Shown here piece after piece: positions 9,562 to 18,594 of a stretch of 64,000 nucleotides of DNA. The position numbers and the translations under genes were made by a program. The notes beneath the pieces were generated by a model. The model searched no databases, was not told the DNA's origin, and saw nothing but the letters and a program-made list of their open reading frames with translations. Within the stretch, counting starts at the first letter, position 1; every line of letters starts with the position of its first letter. Source of the stretch: Actinacidiphila alni (GTDB lineage Bacteria; Actinomycetota; Actinomycetes; Streptomycetales; Streptomycetaceae); assembly GCF_900112845.1 (NCBI RefSeq), contig NZ_FONG01000009.1, forward strand, positions 248,001 to 312,000, read 5' to 3'.

Positions 9562-9589
9562 ACCGCCAGGTATTCCGGTACCTGGCGGT
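9562..9589. promoter_or_regulatory. 11-bp-arm inverted repeat between traR-like gene and ileS leader
   Basis: Perfect arms ACCGCCAGGTA (9562-9572) and TACCTGGCGGT (9579-9589) flank a 6-base spacer. It lies in the divergent region, about 150 bases upstream of the zinc-finger gene and about 110 bases upstream of the ileS -10. It could be an operator or an mRNA hairpin in the 5' leader of the zinc-finger gene; I cannot tell which. Confidence 0.45.
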
Positions 9590-9695
9590 AACGATCCGTG
9601 ACAGTCACCGCCGGGGCGCGCGGAGCAGGCCATTCGGGCGTACCGCGCCCTCCGCGGGGCCGGACAAAGCGTTCGGCCGGGCCGCCGCCGCCCCG

Positions 9696-9701
9696 TACAC
9701 T
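9696..9701 (+). promoter_or_regulatory. Probable ileS promoter -10 element
   Basis: TACACT matches TANNNT and lies just upstream of the structured T-box leader, predicting a transcript start near 9708. A weak -35 candidate, TTCGGC, lies 18 bases upstream. This is inferred from position. Confidence 0.45.
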
Positions 9702-9707
9702 GGCGGC

Positions 9708-9992
9708 AGCGAAAGGCGTGGACGGGACGAGTAACGCCGCACGCAGCCATGAGCGACCCGGGGACGGTGGAAGCCCGGGGGCGTGCGCGGTGCGAAGATC
9801 ACCCCGGAGCCGCCGGAAGAAAGCCCTGGAGATCCGCAGACGGCGCCCCGGGCGAGTAGAACCGGCCTCGCTGCCCCAATGAGGGGGCGGTGGGATCCCG
9901 TGAGGGGTCCTCCACCGCCAAGAAGGGTGGTACCGCGGGAGCGCCTCGCTCTCGTCCCTTCGACGGAGTACGCACCAGTGTCCGCCGGAGGA
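9708..9992 (+). ncRNA. T-box riboswitch leader of ileS (isoleucine)
   Basis: The leader senses uncharged tRNA-Ile. The hallmark T-box sequence AGGGTGGTACCGCG is at about 9924-9937; its UGGU pairs with the tRNA ACCA end. In the stem I part, GAAGATCA at 9795-9801 has the shape of a specifier loop with codon ATC (9798-9800, Ile) followed by a purine, and AGTA at about 9728-9731 resembles the stem I bulge. The ribosome binding site GGAGGA (9987-9992) lies about 50 bases after the T-box with no intervening T-run terminator. This fits the translational actinobacterial class, in which tRNA binding frees the ribosome binding site. Confidence 0.88.
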
Positions 9993-10003
9993 AGAAACCA
10001 CCG

Positions 10004-13000
10004 ATGAGCGACCAGCCTTCGCAAGCGGCGCCGCAGCCGCAGTACAACCAGGTGCCCGCCCAGGTCGACCTGCCCGCCCTGGAGCACGAGGTGCTCCAGC
10101 TGTGGGACGAGCGCAAGACCTTCGCCCGCTCGGTGGAGCAGACCCAGGGCCTGCCCGACTGGGTCTTCTACGAGGGCCCGCCGACCGCCAACGGCATGCC
10201 CGGCGCCCACCACATCGAGGCCCGCGTCTTCAAGGACGTCTTCCCGCGCTTCAAGACCATGCGCGGCCACCATGTGACCCGCAAGGCCGGCTGGGACTGC
10301 CACGGCCTGCCGGTGGAACTGGCGGTGGAGAAGGAGCTGGGCTTCACCACCAAGCAGGACATCGAGGAGTACGGCATCGCGGAGTTCAACGCGAAGTGCC
10401 GCGAATCGGTGACCCGGCACACCGACGCCTTCACCGAGCTGACCCGGCGGATGGGCTACTGGGTCGACCTCGACAACGCCTACCGCACGATGGACCCCGA
10501 GTACGTCGAGTCCGTGTGGTGGTCGCTCCAGCAGATCTTCGACAAGGGCCTGCTGGTGCAGGACTACCGCGTCGCGCCCTGGTGCCCCAAGGACCAGACG
10601 GGTCTGTCCGACCACGAGCTGGCGCAGGGCTACGAGACGGTCGTCGACCCGTCGGTCTTCGTCCGCTTCCCGCTGACCAGCGGCCCGCTGGCGGGCGGGG
10701 CGGCGCTGCTGGTGTGGACGACCACCCCCTGGACGCTGGTCTCCAACACCGCCGTCGCCGTCCACCCCGACGTCACGTACGTGGTGGCCACCGACGGCGA
10801 TGAGCGGCTGGTCGTCGCGGAGCCGCTGCTCGGCAAGGCGCTCGGAGAGGGCTGGACCGCGACCGGGGAGAGCTTCACCGGCCGCGACATGGAGCGCTGG
10901 ACGTATCAGCGCCCGTTCTCCTTCGTGGACATCCCGGACGCGCACTACGTGCTGAACGCGGAGTACGTCACCACCGAGGACGGCACCGGTCTGGTCCACC
11001 AGTCCCCCGCCTTCGGCGAGGACGACCTCAAGACCTGCCGCGCGTACGGCCTGCCCGTGGTCAATCCGGTGCGCCCCGACGGCACCTTCGAGCCGGACGT
11101 GCCGCTGGTCGGCGGCGTCTTCTTCAAGAAGGCCGACGAAGCGCTGGTCGCCGAACTCCAGGCGACGGGGAAGCTGTTCAAGCACGTGCCGTACGAGCAC
11201 AGCTACCCGCACTGCTGGCGCTGCCACACCGCGCTGCTCTACTACGCGCAGCCGTCCTGGTACATCAGGACCACCGCGGTCAAGGACGCGATGCTGCGGG
11301 AGAACGAGAAGACCAACTGGTACCCGGAGTCGGTCAAGCACGGCCGCTTCGGCGACTGGCTGAACAACAACGTGGACTGGGCGCTGTCCCGCAACCGCTA
11401 CTGGGGCACCCCGCTGCCCATCTGGCGCTGCGAGGACGGCCACCTCACCTGCGTCGGCTCGCTCGCGCAACTCGGTGAGCTGACCGGCCGCGACCAGTCC
11501 GGGCTCGACCCGCACCGCCCGTACATCGACGAGGTCACCTTCGGCTGCCCGGAGTGCGGGCAGACCGCCACGCGCGTGCCCGAGGTCATCGACGCCTGGT
11601 ACGACTCGGGTTCGATGCCGTTCGCGCAGTGGGGCTACCCGTACCGCAACAAGGAGGTCTTCGAGCGCACCTACCCGGCGCAGTTCATCTCCGAGGCGAT
11701 CGACCAGACCCGCGGCTGGTTCTACACGCTGATGGCGATCGGCACGCTCGTCTTCGACAGGTCCAGCTACGAGAACGTGGTCTGTCTCGGGCACATCCTC
11801 GCCGAGGACGGCCGCAAAATGTCCAAGCACCTGGGCAACATCCTTCAGCCGATCCCGCTCATGGACCAGCACGGCGCCGACGCGGTGCGCTGGTTCATGG
11901 CGGCCGGCGGCTCCCCGTGGGCCGCGCGCCGGGTCGGCCACGGCACGATCCAGGAAGTCGTCCGCAAGACGCTGCTCACGTACTGGAACACGGTCGCCTT
12001 CCAGGCGCTGTACGCCCGCACCTCCGGCTGGGCGCCGAGCGCGGCCGACCCGGCCGTCGCGGACCGCCCGCTGCTTGACCGCTGGCTGGTCGGAGAGCTG
12101 AACGTGCTGGTGCGGGACGTCACCGACGCGCTGGAGTCGTACGACACCCAGCGGGCCGGCAAGCTGCTGTCCGCCTTCGTGGACGACCTGTCCAACTGGT
12201 ACGTGCGGCGCTCGCGGCGGCGCTTCTGGCAGGGCGACACGGCGGCGCTGCGCACCCTGCACGACGTGGTGGAGACGGTGACGCGGCTGCTGGCGCCCCT
12301 GGTGCCGTTCATCACCGAACGGGTCTGGCAGGACCTGGTGGTGCCGGTGGTGCCGGGCGCGCCCGACTCGGTGCACCTGTCGACCTGGCCGGCCGTGGAC
12401 GAGCAGTGGATCGACCCGGCGCTGGCCGAACAGATGCTGCTGGTACGGCGGCTGGTGGAGCTGGGCCGCGCCACGCGCGCGGAGTCCGGCGTCAAGACCC
12501 GGCAGCCGCTGTCCCGGGCGCTGGTCGCCGCCGCCGGTTTCGAGGGGCTCACCGCCGAACTGCGGGCGCAGATCACCGAGGAGCTGAACGTCAGTTCACT
12601 GGCGTCGCTCTCCGAGGTCGGCGGATCGCTGGTGGACACCACGGCGAAGGCCAACTTCCGGGCGCTGGGCAAGCGGTTCGGCAAGGGGGTCCAGGCGGTG
12701 GCCGCCGCGGTCGCCGCGGCCGACGCCGCCGCGCTGTCCACGGAGCTGCGGGACAAGGGTGCCGCGTCCGTCGTCGTGGACGGGGAGAGCGTCGCCCTGG
12801 CTCCCGACGAGGTGATCGTCACCGAGACGCCCCGCGAGGGCTGGTCGGTGGCCTCCGACTCCGGCGCGACCGTCGCCCTGGATCTGGAGATCACCCCGGA
12901 GCTGCGGCTGGCCGGGCTCGCCCGGGACGCGATCCGGCTGATCCAGGAGGCCCGCAAGTCCTCCGGTTTCGACGTCGCCGACCGTATCGACGTCCGCTGG

Positions 13001-13168
13001 AGCGCCACCGACCCGGACGTCGGCACGGCCCTCACCACGCACGCCGCCCTCATCTCGGAGGAGGTCCTCGCGACCACCTTCAGCCAGGGCCCGGCCTCGG
13101 AGCCCGGCTTCGGCCCCGCCTTCACCGATGAGGCGCTGGCACTGACCTTCCACGTCCGCCGCGTCTGA
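10004..13168 (+). CDS. ileS: Isoleucyl-tRNA synthetase, IleRS2 type with swapped GAHH signature
   Basis: A 1054-residue class I synthetase charging tRNA-Ile, with a CP1 editing domain and a long C-terminal region, the size of the eukaryote-like IleRS2 branch. The ATP-binding signature normally reads HxGH; here residues 67-70 read GAHH (bases 10202-10213), that is, the first and third positions are exchanged. The second signature is KMSKH at residues 605-609. Cys residues in CWRCHT belong to a metal-binding or editing-domain region. ATG 10004 is chosen because GGAGGA ends 11 bases upstream. Expression is probably set by the preceding T-box. IleRS2 enzymes are generally less sensitive to mupirocin. 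Confidence 0.97.
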   Translation: MSDQPSQAAPQPQYNQVPAQVDLPALEHEVLQLWDERKTFARSVEQTQGLPDWVFYEGPPTANGMPGAHHIEARVFKDVFPRFKTMRGHHVTRKAGWDCHGLPVELAVEKELGFTTKQDIEEYGIAEFNAKCRESVTRHTDAFTELTRRMGYWVDLDNAYRTMDPEYVESVWWSLQQIFDKGLLVQDYRVAPWCPKDQTGLSDHELAQGYETVVDPSVFVRFPLTSGPLAGGAALLVWTTTPWTLVSNTAVAVHPDVTYVVATDGDERLVVAEPLLGKALGEGWTATGESFTGRDMERWTYQRPFSFVDIPDAHYVLNAEYVTTEDGTGLVHQSPAFGEDDLKTCRAYGLPVVNPVRPDGTFEPDVPLVGGVFFKKADEALVAELQATGKLFKHVPYEHSYPHCWRCHTALLYYAQPSWYIRTTAVKDAMLRENEKTNWYPESVKHGRFGDWLNNNVDWALSRNRYWGTPLPIWRCEDGHLTCVGSLAQLGELTGRDQSGLDPHRPYIDEVTFGCPECGQTATRVPEVIDAWYDSGSMPFAQWGYPYRNKEVFERTYPAQFISEAIDQTRGWFYTLMAIGTLVFDRSSYENVVCLGHILAEDGRKMSKHLGNILQPIPLMDQHGADAVRWFMAAGGSPWAARRVGHGTIQEVVRKTLLTYWNTVAFQALYARTSGWAPSAADPAVADRPLLDRWLVGELNVLVRDVTDALESYDTQRAGKLLSAFVDDLSNWYVRRSRRRFWQGDTAALRTLHDVVETVTRLLAPLVPFITERVWQDLVVPVVPGAPDSVHLSTWPAVDEQWIDPALAEQMLLVRRLVELGRATRAESGVKTRQPLSRALVAAAGFEGLTAELRAQITEELNVSSLASLSEVGGSLVDTTAKANFRALGKRFGKGVQAVAAAVAAADAAALSTELRDKGAASVVVDGESVALAPDEVIVTETPREGWSVASDSGATVALDLEITPELRLAGLARDAIRLIQEARKSSGFDVADRIDVRWSATDPDVGTALTTHAALISEEVLATTFSQGPASEPGFGPAFTDEALALTFHVRRV

Positions 13169-13186
13169 GCCCCTCCGGGGCACAAA

Positions 13187-13233
13187 AGGGCCGGGCCCCG
13201 CGGGGAGAAAGGATTCCCCGGGGGCCCGGCCCT
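13187..13233. terminator. Hairpin terminator between ileS and divIVA
   Basis: A 13-bp perfect outer stem (13187-13199 with 13221-13233) continues inward as CGGGG/CCCCG around an A-rich loop, in the 90-base gap between convergent genes. Suited to both directions. Confidence 0.88.
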
Positions 13234-13258
13234 GAGTGGTGCTGCACCGACCGCTGGG

Positions 13259-14413
13259 TCAGTTGTCGTCCTCGTCGATCAGGAAGCCGCGCATCGGCGT
13301 CGGCGCCTGCTGCATCGGCTGCGGCGCCTGCGGCCGTACCGGTGCCATCGGCTGGGTCATCGCGGGCGACATCTGCTGCTGGCCGCCGTACGTCGGGCCG
13401 GGGGTGTGACCGCCCATGCCCTGACCGCCGTAGGACGGCGCGGAGCCCGCGTGTCCCATGGCACCGGCGCCGGCACCCGCGGGCGCCATCCCGTTGCTGC
13501 CCATGCCGCCACCCATGGATCCGCCCATGGTGGACGCGGCGGGCAGGGACGGCGCGGACGGGGTGGTCCGCGGCGGAGCCAGCGAGTCGTCGGCCTGGTT
13601 CTCCAGCTGACGCAGCTGCGACTCCAGGTAGGACTTCAGGCGGGTGCGGTACTCGCGCTCGAAGCCGCGCAGGTCCTCGACCTTGCGCTCCAGCGTGGCG
13701 CGGGCGGACTCCAGGGAGCCCATCGCGACGCGGTGCTTCTCCTGCGCGTCCCGCTCCAGCGCGTCGGCCTTGGCGCGGGCGTCCCGCTCCAGGCCCTCGG
13801 CGCGGCTGCGGGCCTCACCGACGATCTTGTTGGCCTCGGACCGCGCCTCGGCGATGGCCTGGTCCGCGGTCTGCTGCGCGAGCGAGAGCACGCGGGCGGC
13901 GCTGTCGCCACCGGGGCCCTGCTGCTGCATCGGGTGGTGCTGTTGCTGCTGCTGCATCGGGTGCTGGCCCATCGGCCCAGGGCCCTGCTGCTGCATCGGG
14001 TGCTGGCCCATCGGGCCGGGACCCTGCTGCTGCATGGGGTGCCCCATCTGCTGCTGCATCGGGCCGGGCCCGTGCTGCTGCTGGGCGCTGGGGCCGGGAG
14101 GCAGCTGCGGCATGCCGCCCTGCTGCTGCGGCGGGCCCATCTGCTGCTGCGGCACCGGCTGCGGACCGGATATGGCGGCGGGCACCGGCCGGTCCTGCTG
14201 CTCGGGCTTGCGCATGCCCTGCTGCTGGTTCTGGGCGGCGGCACGAGTGGCGGCGGCCAGCTTGGCGCGCAGGTCCTCGTTCTCGCGGAGCAGTCGGGTC
14301 AGCTCCGCCTCCACCTCGTCGAGGAAGGCGTCGACCTCATCCTCGTCATAGCCCTCTCGGAGGCGGACGGTCGTGAACTGCTTGTTCCGAACGTCCTCGG
14401 GGGTCAACGGCAT
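13259..14413 (-). CDS. divIVA: DivIVA polar growth protein
   Basis: A 384-residue coiled-coil scaffold that marks hyphal tips and directs apical wall growth. Residues 1-60 are the membrane-binding DivIVA domain ([20 protein letters not shown]) and first coiled coil. Residues about 75-170 are a Gln/Met/Pro/Gly-rich linker with repeats of [13 protein letters not shown]. Residues about 170-275 form the second coiled coil, and the tail is Gly/Met/Pro/Gln-rich. The architecture matches Streptomyces DivIVA rather than Bacillus. It is the last gene of the dcw-linked minus-strand series, 46 bases after yggT. Confidence 0.96.
   Translation of the reverse strand: MPLTPEDVRNKQFTTVRLREGYDEDEVDAFLDEVEAELTRLLRENEDLRAKLAAATRAAAQNQQQGMRKPEQQDRPVPAAISGPQPVPQQQMGPPQQQGGMPQLPPGPSAQQQHGPGPMQQQMGHPMQQQGPGPMGQHPMQQQGPGPMGQHPMQQQQQHHPMQQQGPGGDSAARVLSLAQQTADQAIAEARSEANKIVGEARSRAEGLERDARAKADALERDAQEKHRVAMGSLESARATLERKVEDLRGFEREYRTRLKSYLESQLRQLENQADDSLAPPRTTPSAPSLPAASTMGGSMGGGMGSNGMAPAGAGAGAMGHAGSAPSYGGQGMGGHTPGPTYGGQQQMSPAMTQPMAPVRPQAPQPMQQAPTPMRGFLIDEDDN
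13925..14060 (-). repeat. Tandem repeat inside the DivIVA linker
   Basis: About 39-base units encode [13 protein letters not shown], two near-exact copies followed by a decayed copy interrupted by a run of Gln and His codons. Repeat number is likely to vary between strains. Confidence 0.75.
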
Positions 14414-14459
14414 CTCTTCACCTCAACGTGATCGTCGACATATCGGGAGCACACACCGG

Positions 14460-14747
14460 TCATCGCAAGCCCCCTACGACGGTAAGCAGGATGTACACGA
14501 TGATCATCAATACGAAGAAGGACAGGTCGAGCGCCACGCCCCCGAGACGTAGCGGCGGAATGAACCGCCGCAGAAGCTTGAGTGGCGGATCAGTGACAGT
14601 GTAGGTGCCCTCCAGTACCACCACCATCGCCTTCCCAGGGTGCCATGAACGGGCGAACTGGAAGACGTAGTCCATCACCAATCGGAAAATAAGGACGACA
14701 AGGAAGCATGCAAGCGCGACCCACACCACCTGGAGTGCGATGTCCAT
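14460..14747 (-). CDS. YggT family membrane protein
   Basis: A 95-residue protein with two hydrophobic segments (residues about 1-25 and 65-92) joined by FARSWHPG and a TDPPLKLLRRFIPPLRLGG stretch, which is the YggT signature. YggT proteins sit between sepF and divIVA in many Gram-positive genomes and have been tied to division or osmotic tolerance without a defined biochemical role. It lies 72 bases after sepF on the same strand and so probably shares its transcript. Confidence 0.92.
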   Translation of the reverse strand: MDIALQVVWVALACFLVVLIFRLVMDYVFQFARSWHPGKAMVVVLEGTYTVTDPPLKLLRRFIPPLRLGGVALDLSFFVLMIIVYILLTVVGGLR

Positions 14748-14819
14748 CGCGCTTCTCTCTCCCCTGCTCGTCTTCGGCCGCGGCCGGGTTCCTACGGTTG
14801 CGTTTCGCTCAGCTCTGGA

Positions 14820-15458
14820 TCAGCTCTGGTTGAAGAACCCGCCCTCGGCGATCCGGGCTTTGTCCTCCGCCGTGACATCGACGTTAGCAGGCGACAGGAG
14901 GAACACCTTCTGCGTCACTCGCTCGATGCTTCCGTGGAGACCGAAGACCAGACCGGCGGCGAAGTCGACAAGTCGCTTTGCGTCCGTGTCGTCCATCTCC
15001 GTCAAGTTCATGATCACCGGCGTCCCCTCGCGGAAGTGTTCCCCGATGGTACGGGCTTCGTTGTAGGTCCGGGGGTGCAGTGTCGTGATCCGGTACGGCT
15101 CTCGCTCTGACACGACCTTGGGCATGATCACCGGTGCGTTCTTCTCCAGGGAATGGCGTTCGGGTGTGATGGACGCCACGGGGGCGATCCGCGGTTCACG
15201 GGGCGCCGGGGCGTGCACGAGACGCGGCGGTTCGTCCTGCGGCGACTGAAGCTGGCTCTGTGGTACGTGCTGCGGTACGTGCTGAGCGATCTGCTGCTGA
15301 CGGCGAGGGGCGCGCTCGGGGTCGGCACTCGTCCGCGCTGCGGGCGGAGCGGCCATCTCGGGCTCGAACTCGTCGTCGGGGTCAAATCCCGGCCCGTCGT
15401 ACCCGTCGTCCTCCACGAGGCCGAGGTAGACCGCCATCTTGCGCATCGCGCCGGCCAT
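14820..15458 (-). CDS. sepF: SepF, FtsZ membrane anchor
   Basis: A 212-residue division protein that tethers FtsZ to the membrane. [14 protein letters not shown] at the N-terminus is the amphipathic membrane-binding helix; a disordered acidic then Gln/Pro-rich linker runs to about residue 110; the SepF core ([20 protein letters not shown] ... [17 protein letters not shown]) fills the rest. The ATG at 15458 is chosen because it starts the amphipathic helix; earlier in-frame starts would place it internally. Its partner FtsZ is three genes upstream. Confidence 0.95.
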   Translation of the reverse strand: MAGAMRKMAVYLGLVEDDGYDGPGFDPDDEFEPEMAAPPAARTSADPERAPRRQQQIAQHVPQHVPQSQLQSPQDEPPRLVHAPAPREPRIAPVASITPERHSLEKNAPVIMPKVVSEREPYRITTLHPRTYNEARTIGEHFREGTPVIMNLTEMDDTDAKRLVDFAAGLVFGLHGSIERVTQKVFLLSPANVDVTAEDKARIAEGGFFNQS

Positions 15459-15552
15459 GCTCTGCGTCCTCTCAGCGGGGTTACGGTCCTCGGCCGCCGC
15501 TCGGACGGCCGCCACACCATATTTATGCTGTGGTCCGACTTGTTTGGTGACG

Positions 15553-16353
15553 TTACCCGAGCCCGGGACGGACTCCGAGTACCGCCGTACCGACGCGTAC
15601 ATGTGTCGCTCCGGCCGCCACTGCTTCGTCGAGGTCCTGGCTCATCCCTGCCGAGACCATGTTCGCAGCCGGATGAGTCTCGCGCAGGCGGGATGAGATT
15701 TCCACCAACCGATCGAAGGCGGCTCGGGGTTGACCCGCGTACGCCCCGGCCAGCGGCGCGACGGTCATCAGGCCGTCGAGACGCAGTCCCGGTGCCGCCG
15801 CGACCGCGTCGGCGAGCGCGGCGACCGCGTCGGGTGCCACCCCGCCGCGCTCCCCCTGCGTGCCCGACTCCGCGTCCAGGGCGACCTGGACCAGGCACCC
15901 GAGCTCCTTGTCCGCGGCGGTGGCCGCGGTCGAGAGCGCGCCGACCAGCCGGAGCCGGTCGACCGAGTGCACATGATCAGAGTAACGGACCACGGAACGG
16001 GCCTTGTTGGTCTGCAACTGGCCCACGAAGTGCCAGCTCAGCGGGAGATCGGTGGAGGCGGCGGCCTTGGGCGCGGCGTCCTGGTCGCGGTTCTCCGCGA
16101 CATGGCGGACGCCCAGGCCGGACAGCAGCCGGACATCGCTCGCCGGATAGGTCTTGGTGACCACGATCAGGGTCACTTCCTTGCGGTCCCGCCCGGCCGC
16201 GTCGCAGGCGGCGGCGATCCGCGCCTCGACCCGGGCCAGATTGGCGGCGAGCAGGTCGCGTCTGATCGTCAGATCATCGGACCCGGACAGTTCGGCCGGC
16301 TCGGCGGAATCCGTGGGCTCCGCGGGCTCCGTGGGGTCGGTGGACTCGGTCAC
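15553..16353 (-). CDS. YggS/PLPBP family pyridoxal-phosphate homeostasis protein
   Basis: A 266-residue PLP-binding single-domain TIM barrel. The PLP lysine is in the VTKTYPASD segment, and [10 protein letters not shown] and VRVGTAVLG are conserved. The first 30 residues are an acidic Thr/Glu/Pro repeat ([18 protein letters not shown]). The GTG at 16353 overlaps the TGA of pgeF as GTGA, indicating coupling. The family buffers PLP and affects amino-acid metabolism; its constant place near ftsZ in Gram-positives is unexplained. Confidence 0.93.
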   Translation of the reverse strand: MTESTDPTEPAEPTDSAEPAELSGSDDLTIRRDLLAANLARVEARIAAACDAAGRDRKEVTLIVVTKTYPASDVRLLSGLGVRHVAENRDQDAAPKAAASTDLPLSWHFVGQLQTNKARSVVRYSDHVHSVDRLRLVGALSTAATAADKELGCLVQVALDAESGTQGERGGVAPDAVAALADAVAAAPGLRLDGLMTVAPLAGAYAGQPRAAFDRLVEISSRLRETHPAANMVSAGMSQDLDEAVAAGATHVRVGTAVLGVRPGLG

Positions 16354-17099
16354 GCGGCGCCGCCGTCCAGCCAGACATAGCCCGCGAGACGTCCGGTGAC
16401 GCCGTCGCGGCGGTACGAGAAGTGGTCGGCGGATTCCAGGGTGCACACGTCGGGTCCGCCCGCCGAGCGGTCGGCGCTCACTCCGGCGCGCACGAGCTGC
16501 GCGCGCACCCCCGCCGCCACGTCGACCGCCGGAGTGCCCCAGCTGGTCTCGGCGTACGCCTCCGGCACCGCCCGGGCCACGTCGTCACGCATCGCGGCGG
16601 GCACTTCATAGCACTTTCCGCAGACGGCGGGTCCGAGCTGCGCGGTGATCCGGGCCGGGTCGGCGCCGTGCGCGGTCATCGCCTCGACGGCGGCGGGCAC
16701 GACGCCCGCGACGAGTCCGGGGCGGCCGGCGTGCGCGGCGGCCACGACTCCGGCCACCGGGTCGGCGAGCAGCACCGGTACGCAGTCGGCGGTGAGCACC
16801 GCGAGCGTGACGTCGGTGCGGGTGCTGACGATCGCGTCGACCTCGGGAACGGGCCGGTCGCCCCACGGCCCTTCGACCACGGCGACATCGCGGCCGTGCA
16901 CCTGGTTCATCCAGACCACCCGCTCGGGGTCGCGGCCGAGGCCGGCCGCGGCGCGTTCCCGGTTGGCGCGGACGGCGGCCGGGTCGTCACCGACCGCGCC
17001 GCCGAGATTGAGCCGGTCGTACGGAGCGGCGCTCACCCCGCCCCACCGGTCGGTGAAGGCGAAGTGCGCGCCGCTCGCTGCCTTGCGGTGCCCTATCAC
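16350..17099 (-). CDS. pgeF: PgeF/YlmD-type multicopper-fold purine nucleoside or peptidoglycan editing factor
   Basis: A 249-residue DUF152 protein. Metal-ligand motifs are visible: NQVHGRDV, LTADCVPVLLAD and AAHAGRPGL. In E. coli the homologue (YfiH/PgeF) prevents Ser replacing Ala in peptidoglycan stems; other members cleave purine nucleosides. Either role is possible. It begins 9 bases after ftsZ and is read in the same transcript. Start taken as GTG 17099. Confidence 0.9.
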   Translation of the reverse strand: MIGHRKAASGAHFAFTDRWGGVSAAPYDRLNLGGAVGDDPAAVRANRERAAAGLGRDPERVVWMNQVHGRDVAVVEGPWGDRPVPEVDAIVSTRTDVTLAVLTADCVPVLLADPVAGVVAAAHAGRPGLVAGVVPAAVEAMTAHGADPARITAQLGPAVCGKCYEVPAAMRDDVARAVPEAYAETSWGTPAVDVAAGVRAQLVRAGVSADRSAGGPDVCTLESADHFSYRRDGVTGRLAGYVWLDGGAA

Positions 17100-17108
17100 T
17101 TCAAGGAA

Positions 17109-18344
17109 TCACTTCAAGAAGTCGGGCACGTCGAGCTCTTCGGCCGCGGTGTCCTGGTAGGGACGGGCCGGCGGCACGTGCGGCGGGGCGACCGGCGCCG
17201 GTGCCTCGGCCGCGGCGGGCTCGCCGTCCGCGTCACGGTCGCGGTCGGCCGCCGGGGCGGCCGGGACGCTGCCGAGACCGCTGAACGAGGTCGCGGGGCG
17301 GGCGGGTTCCGGCTGGCTGCCGATCCGCGGCGGGGCCGCGGGGGTCTCGTCGCGGTAGCCGCTGATGCCCTTGTCCCGGCTGCCCTTGGTGGGCGGCTGA
17401 CCGCCGTCGAAGCCGGCCGCGATCACCGTGACCCGCACCTCGTCGCCGAGCGCGTCGTCGATGACCGCGCCGAAGATGATGTTGGCCTCGGGGTGCGCCG
17501 CCTCGCTGACGAGCTGCGCCGCCTCGTTGATCTCGAACAGGCCGAGGTCGGAGCCGCCGGAGATGGAGAGCAGCACACCGCGGGCGCCGTCGATGGACGC
17601 CTCCAGCAGCGGCGAGGAGATCGCCATTTCGGCGGCGGCGACCGCGCGGTCGTCGCCGCGGGCGGAGCCGATGCCCATGAGGGCCGAACCCGCCTCGGAC
17701 ATCACGGACTTCACGTCGGCGAAGTCGAGGTTGATCAGGCCGGGGGTGGTGATGAGGTCGGTGATGCCCTGGACGCCGGAGAGCAGGACCTGGTCGGCCG
17801 AGCGGAAGGCGTCGAGCACGCTGACCTGACGGTCGGAGATCGACAGCAGCCGGTCGTTGGGGATGACGATCAGGGTGTCGACGTTCTCCCGCAGCCCCGC
17901 GATGCCGTCCTCCGCCTGGTTGGCGCGGCGACGGCCCTCGAAGGTGAAGGGGCGGGTGACGACCCCGATGGTCAGGGCGCCGAGCGAGCGCGCGATGTTG
18001 GCGACCACGGGGGCGCCGCCGGTGCCGGTGCCGCCGCCCTCGCCCGCGGTGACGAAGACCATGTCGGCGCCCTTGAGCACCTCTTCGATCTCCTCGCGGT
18101 GGTCCTCGGCGGCCTTGCGGCCGACGTCGGGGTTGGCGCCGGCGCCGAGGCCCCGGGTCAGCTCACGGCCGACGTCGAGCTTGACGTCGGCGTCGCTCAT
18201 CAGGAGGGCCTGCGCATCGGTGTTGATCGCGATGAACTCGACGCCCTTGAGACCGACCTCGATCATCCGATTGATGGCGTTGACGCCACCGCCGCCGATC
18301 CCGACGACCTTGATGACTGCGAGGTAGTTCTGCGGTGCTGCCAC
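17109..18344 (-). CDS. ftsZ: FtsZ cell division GTPase
   Basis: A 411-residue tubulin homologue that polymerises into Z-rings, in streptomycetes mainly for cross-walls and sporulation septa. The GTP-binding signature GGGTGTG is at residues 103-109 and the T7-loop acidic residues lie in [11 protein letters not shown]. After residue about 320 comes a variable Pro/Ala/Asp-rich linker and the conserved tip ELDVPDFLK, the docking peptide for SepF and other partners. The start is GTG 18344, preceded by GAGAGG. It has its own 250-base upstream region, so it can be transcribed apart from ftsQ. Confidence 0.98.
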   Translation of the reverse strand: MAAPQNYLAVIKVVGIGGGGVNAINRMIEVGLKGVEFIAINTDAQALLMSDADVKLDVGRELTRGLGAGANPDVGRKAAEDHREEIEEVLKGADMVFVTAGEGGGTGTGGAPVVANIARSLGALTIGVVTRPFTFEGRRRANQAEDGIAGLRENVDTLIVIPNDRLLSISDRQVSVLDAFRSADQVLLSGVQGITDLITTPGLINLDFADVKSVMSEAGSALMGIGSARGDDRAVAAAEMAISSPLLEASIDGARGVLLSISGGSDLGLFEINEAAQLVSEAAHPEANIIFGAVIDDALGDEVRVTVIAAGFDGGQPPTKGSRDKGISGYRDETPAAPPRIGSQPEPARPATSFSGLGSVPAAPAADRDRDADGEPAAAEAPAPVAPPHVPPARPYQDTAAEELDVPDFLK

Positions 18345-18594
18345 GTCGAAGGCCTCTCGCCTCGAGTTACGTATCGTGTGGGACGGTCGGTACGCTCGCC
18401 GGTGCCGTTCCGAACCCTAACCGTGAGGTTTAGGGTTACCAGTATGCCTGTCCCATGTGTTCCTTGGGACGAGACACTAAGTCGACAAGCGGCAGTGGTT
18501 CAACGAACACGCCGAACCTACCGTTTTTCTTTTGACCCTATGTGATCACGTCGCCGACCGCCGAACCAGGGGTCGAACAATGCCATAAGGGACC
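18345..18594 (-). promoter_or_regulatory. ftsQ-ftsZ intergenic promoter region
   Basis: This 250-base stretch is less GC-rich than its flanks and contains no gene. On the minus strand candidate -10 elements are TAGTGT (about 18479-18474) and CATACT (about 18447-18442). Two inverted repeats lie here: AACCCTAA/TTAGGGTT (18413-18437) and GTCCCA/TGGGAC (18450-18470). A GACAC pentamer, the core reported for WhiA sites, is at 18473-18477. In Streptomyces ftsZ is known to have several promoters, one raised at sporulation; which element does this here is not shown. Confidence 0.65.

Noticed and set aside
9605..12376. 923-codon minus-strand frame across ileS
   Set aside because: It is antisense to ileS over its length and shows no domain; high GC removes stop codons from shadow frames.
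13925..14060. CTG-rich repeats as a CRISPR or regulatory repeat array
   Set aside because: The repeats stay in frame and encode the Gln/Met/Pro linker of DivIVA.
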